From: Candidatus Woesearchaeota archaeon
GTDB lineage: Archaea; Nanobdellota; Nanobdellia; Woesearchaeales; GW2011-AR9
Reading direction: 5' to 3'
Assembly (NCBI GenBank): GCA_016213985.1
Contig: JACRPJ010000079.1
Location: 1-8,022, forward strand
DNA length: 8,022 bases
The stretch's first letter is position 1. Every line of letters starts with the position of its first letter. The position numbers and the translations under genes were made by a program. The notes below the pieces were generated by a model. That model ran no database searches. It was not told the origin of the DNA and was given only the letters and a program-made list of their open reading frames with translations. This document shows positions 7,519-8,022 of the stretch, piece by piece.

Positions 7519-8022
7519 ATGGTAGCAGAAAAAAGGGGTATGTTTTGGGTAGTTTTAGCTTTATTTTTAGTCATCTTTACTTTTGCAGTTTGGGCCGAGC
7601 AAACTGGATGTTATGTTTATCCGAAAGGCAGCGACGATGTGTATTGTAAAAGTAATATCCTTAACTCTGCCGCAGCGCAGGATTGCCAGCTTTATTCCGA
7701 GTGCAGCATGGCTCAATACTTCCTGCCTGGAGCTGATTGTAATACCTTGTCAGAGTGTAAAAAAACAACTTGCAACGTTGACTGCCAGTACAAGCCTTGG
7801 GGTAAGTGCCTGCAAGCAGCTCACCCTAGCCTTGCTCCTCAGCCCGTAACCAAAAACAATACAGAAGAATATAATCACTGGTGTGGCCCCTCTGGGTGCT
7901 GTAAATTTACTATTTCTTTAAATAAAGAATACTGCCAGTTTAATCTAAATAGATATAATTGCTATCTGCAGGCTATGCTCAAGGGCATAAGTCTCGCTAT
8001 GGTAATCTTTGATAATTCCCTG
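7519..8022 (+). CDS. Signal-peptide protein with 14-cysteine domain, paralogue of the preceding gene; 3' truncated by window edge
   Basis: The frame is open from ATG 7519 to the last base, 168 residues with no stop. The start is chosen because it sits at leaderless distance from the TATA box. The in-frame ATG at 7540 would remove the charged N-terminus (VAEKRG) and has a GGGG only 1 nt upstream, too close for ribosome binding. Residues 8-26 form a hydrophobic signal sequence with likely cleavage AVWA/EQTG. The mature part starts QTGCYVYP, matching QSGCFVYP of the upstream gene, and has 14 Cys at 31, 43, 56, 62, 74, 80, 85, 89, 97, 122, 127, 128, 139 and 148. Six consecutive Cys gaps are identical or nearly so to the paralogue, and W-C-x(3-4)-C-C-[KR]-F followed by EYC-x-F is shared. 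A linker, membrane helix and tail may follow beyond the edge. No function recognised. Confidence 0.88.
   Translation, partial: MVAEKRGMFWVVLALFLVIFTFAVWAEQTGCYVYPKGSDDVYCKSNILNSAAAQDCQLYSECSMAQYFLPGADCNTLSECKKTTCNVDCQYKPWGKCLQAAHPSLAPQPVTKNNTEEYNHWCGPSGCCKFTISLNKEYCQFNLNRYNCYLQAMLKGISLAMVIFDNSL

Noticed and set aside
7583..7849. An 88-codon + strand ORF overlapping the right-edge gene.
   Set aside because: It is a shadow in another frame. The frame from ATG 7519 has a signal peptide, the paralogous cysteine pattern and a promoter at the right distance.

Overview
The window looks like archaeal chromosomal DNA, most likely from a DPANN-type archaeon (the Woesearchaeales/Pacearchaeales group is my best guess). 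Two intergenic gaps carry archaeal TATA boxes (TTTATAA) 21-28 nt before an ATG with no room for a normal leader. An internal operon gene instead has a Shine-Dalgarno-like match to the archaeal 16S tail. The gene content is almost entirely exported, cysteine-rich, multidomain proteins of a kind I associate with DPANN genomes. The lineage call rests on recalled resemblance and was not tested by a search.

Layout: four genes, all on the + strand, fill about 98% of the window. (1) 1-3972 is the 3' part of a giant secreted-type protein (1323 residues visible, N-terminus missing). It has two carbohydrate-binding-like beta-sandwich modules and a cysteine-rich C-terminal third. (2) 4042-6489 encodes an 815-residue membrane-anchored protein with a pilin-like N-terminus, a cadherin/Ig-like domain and a cysteine-rich C-terminal region. 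(3) 6486-7433 overlaps it by ATGA and encodes a type I membrane protein with a 16-cysteine ectodomain. (4) 7519 to the right edge is the start of another signal-peptide protein, a diverged paralogue of gene 3 that shares a framework of 14 cysteines in the same order.

Transcription: gene 2 has its own promoter in the 69-bp gap after gene 1 and is co-transcribed and translationally coupled with gene 3. Gene 4 has its own promoter in the 85-bp gap after gene 3. I see no tRNA, rRNA, CRISPR, insertion sequence or convincing terminator hairpin in the gaps. The - strand ORFs are shadows.

Together the genes look like a cell-surface locus: one large, possibly sugar-binding protein, one pilin-like anchored protein and two disulfide-rich small ectodomains. 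A role in adhesion, host contact or envelope structure is an inference from architecture. No catalytic motif was recognised in any of the four.
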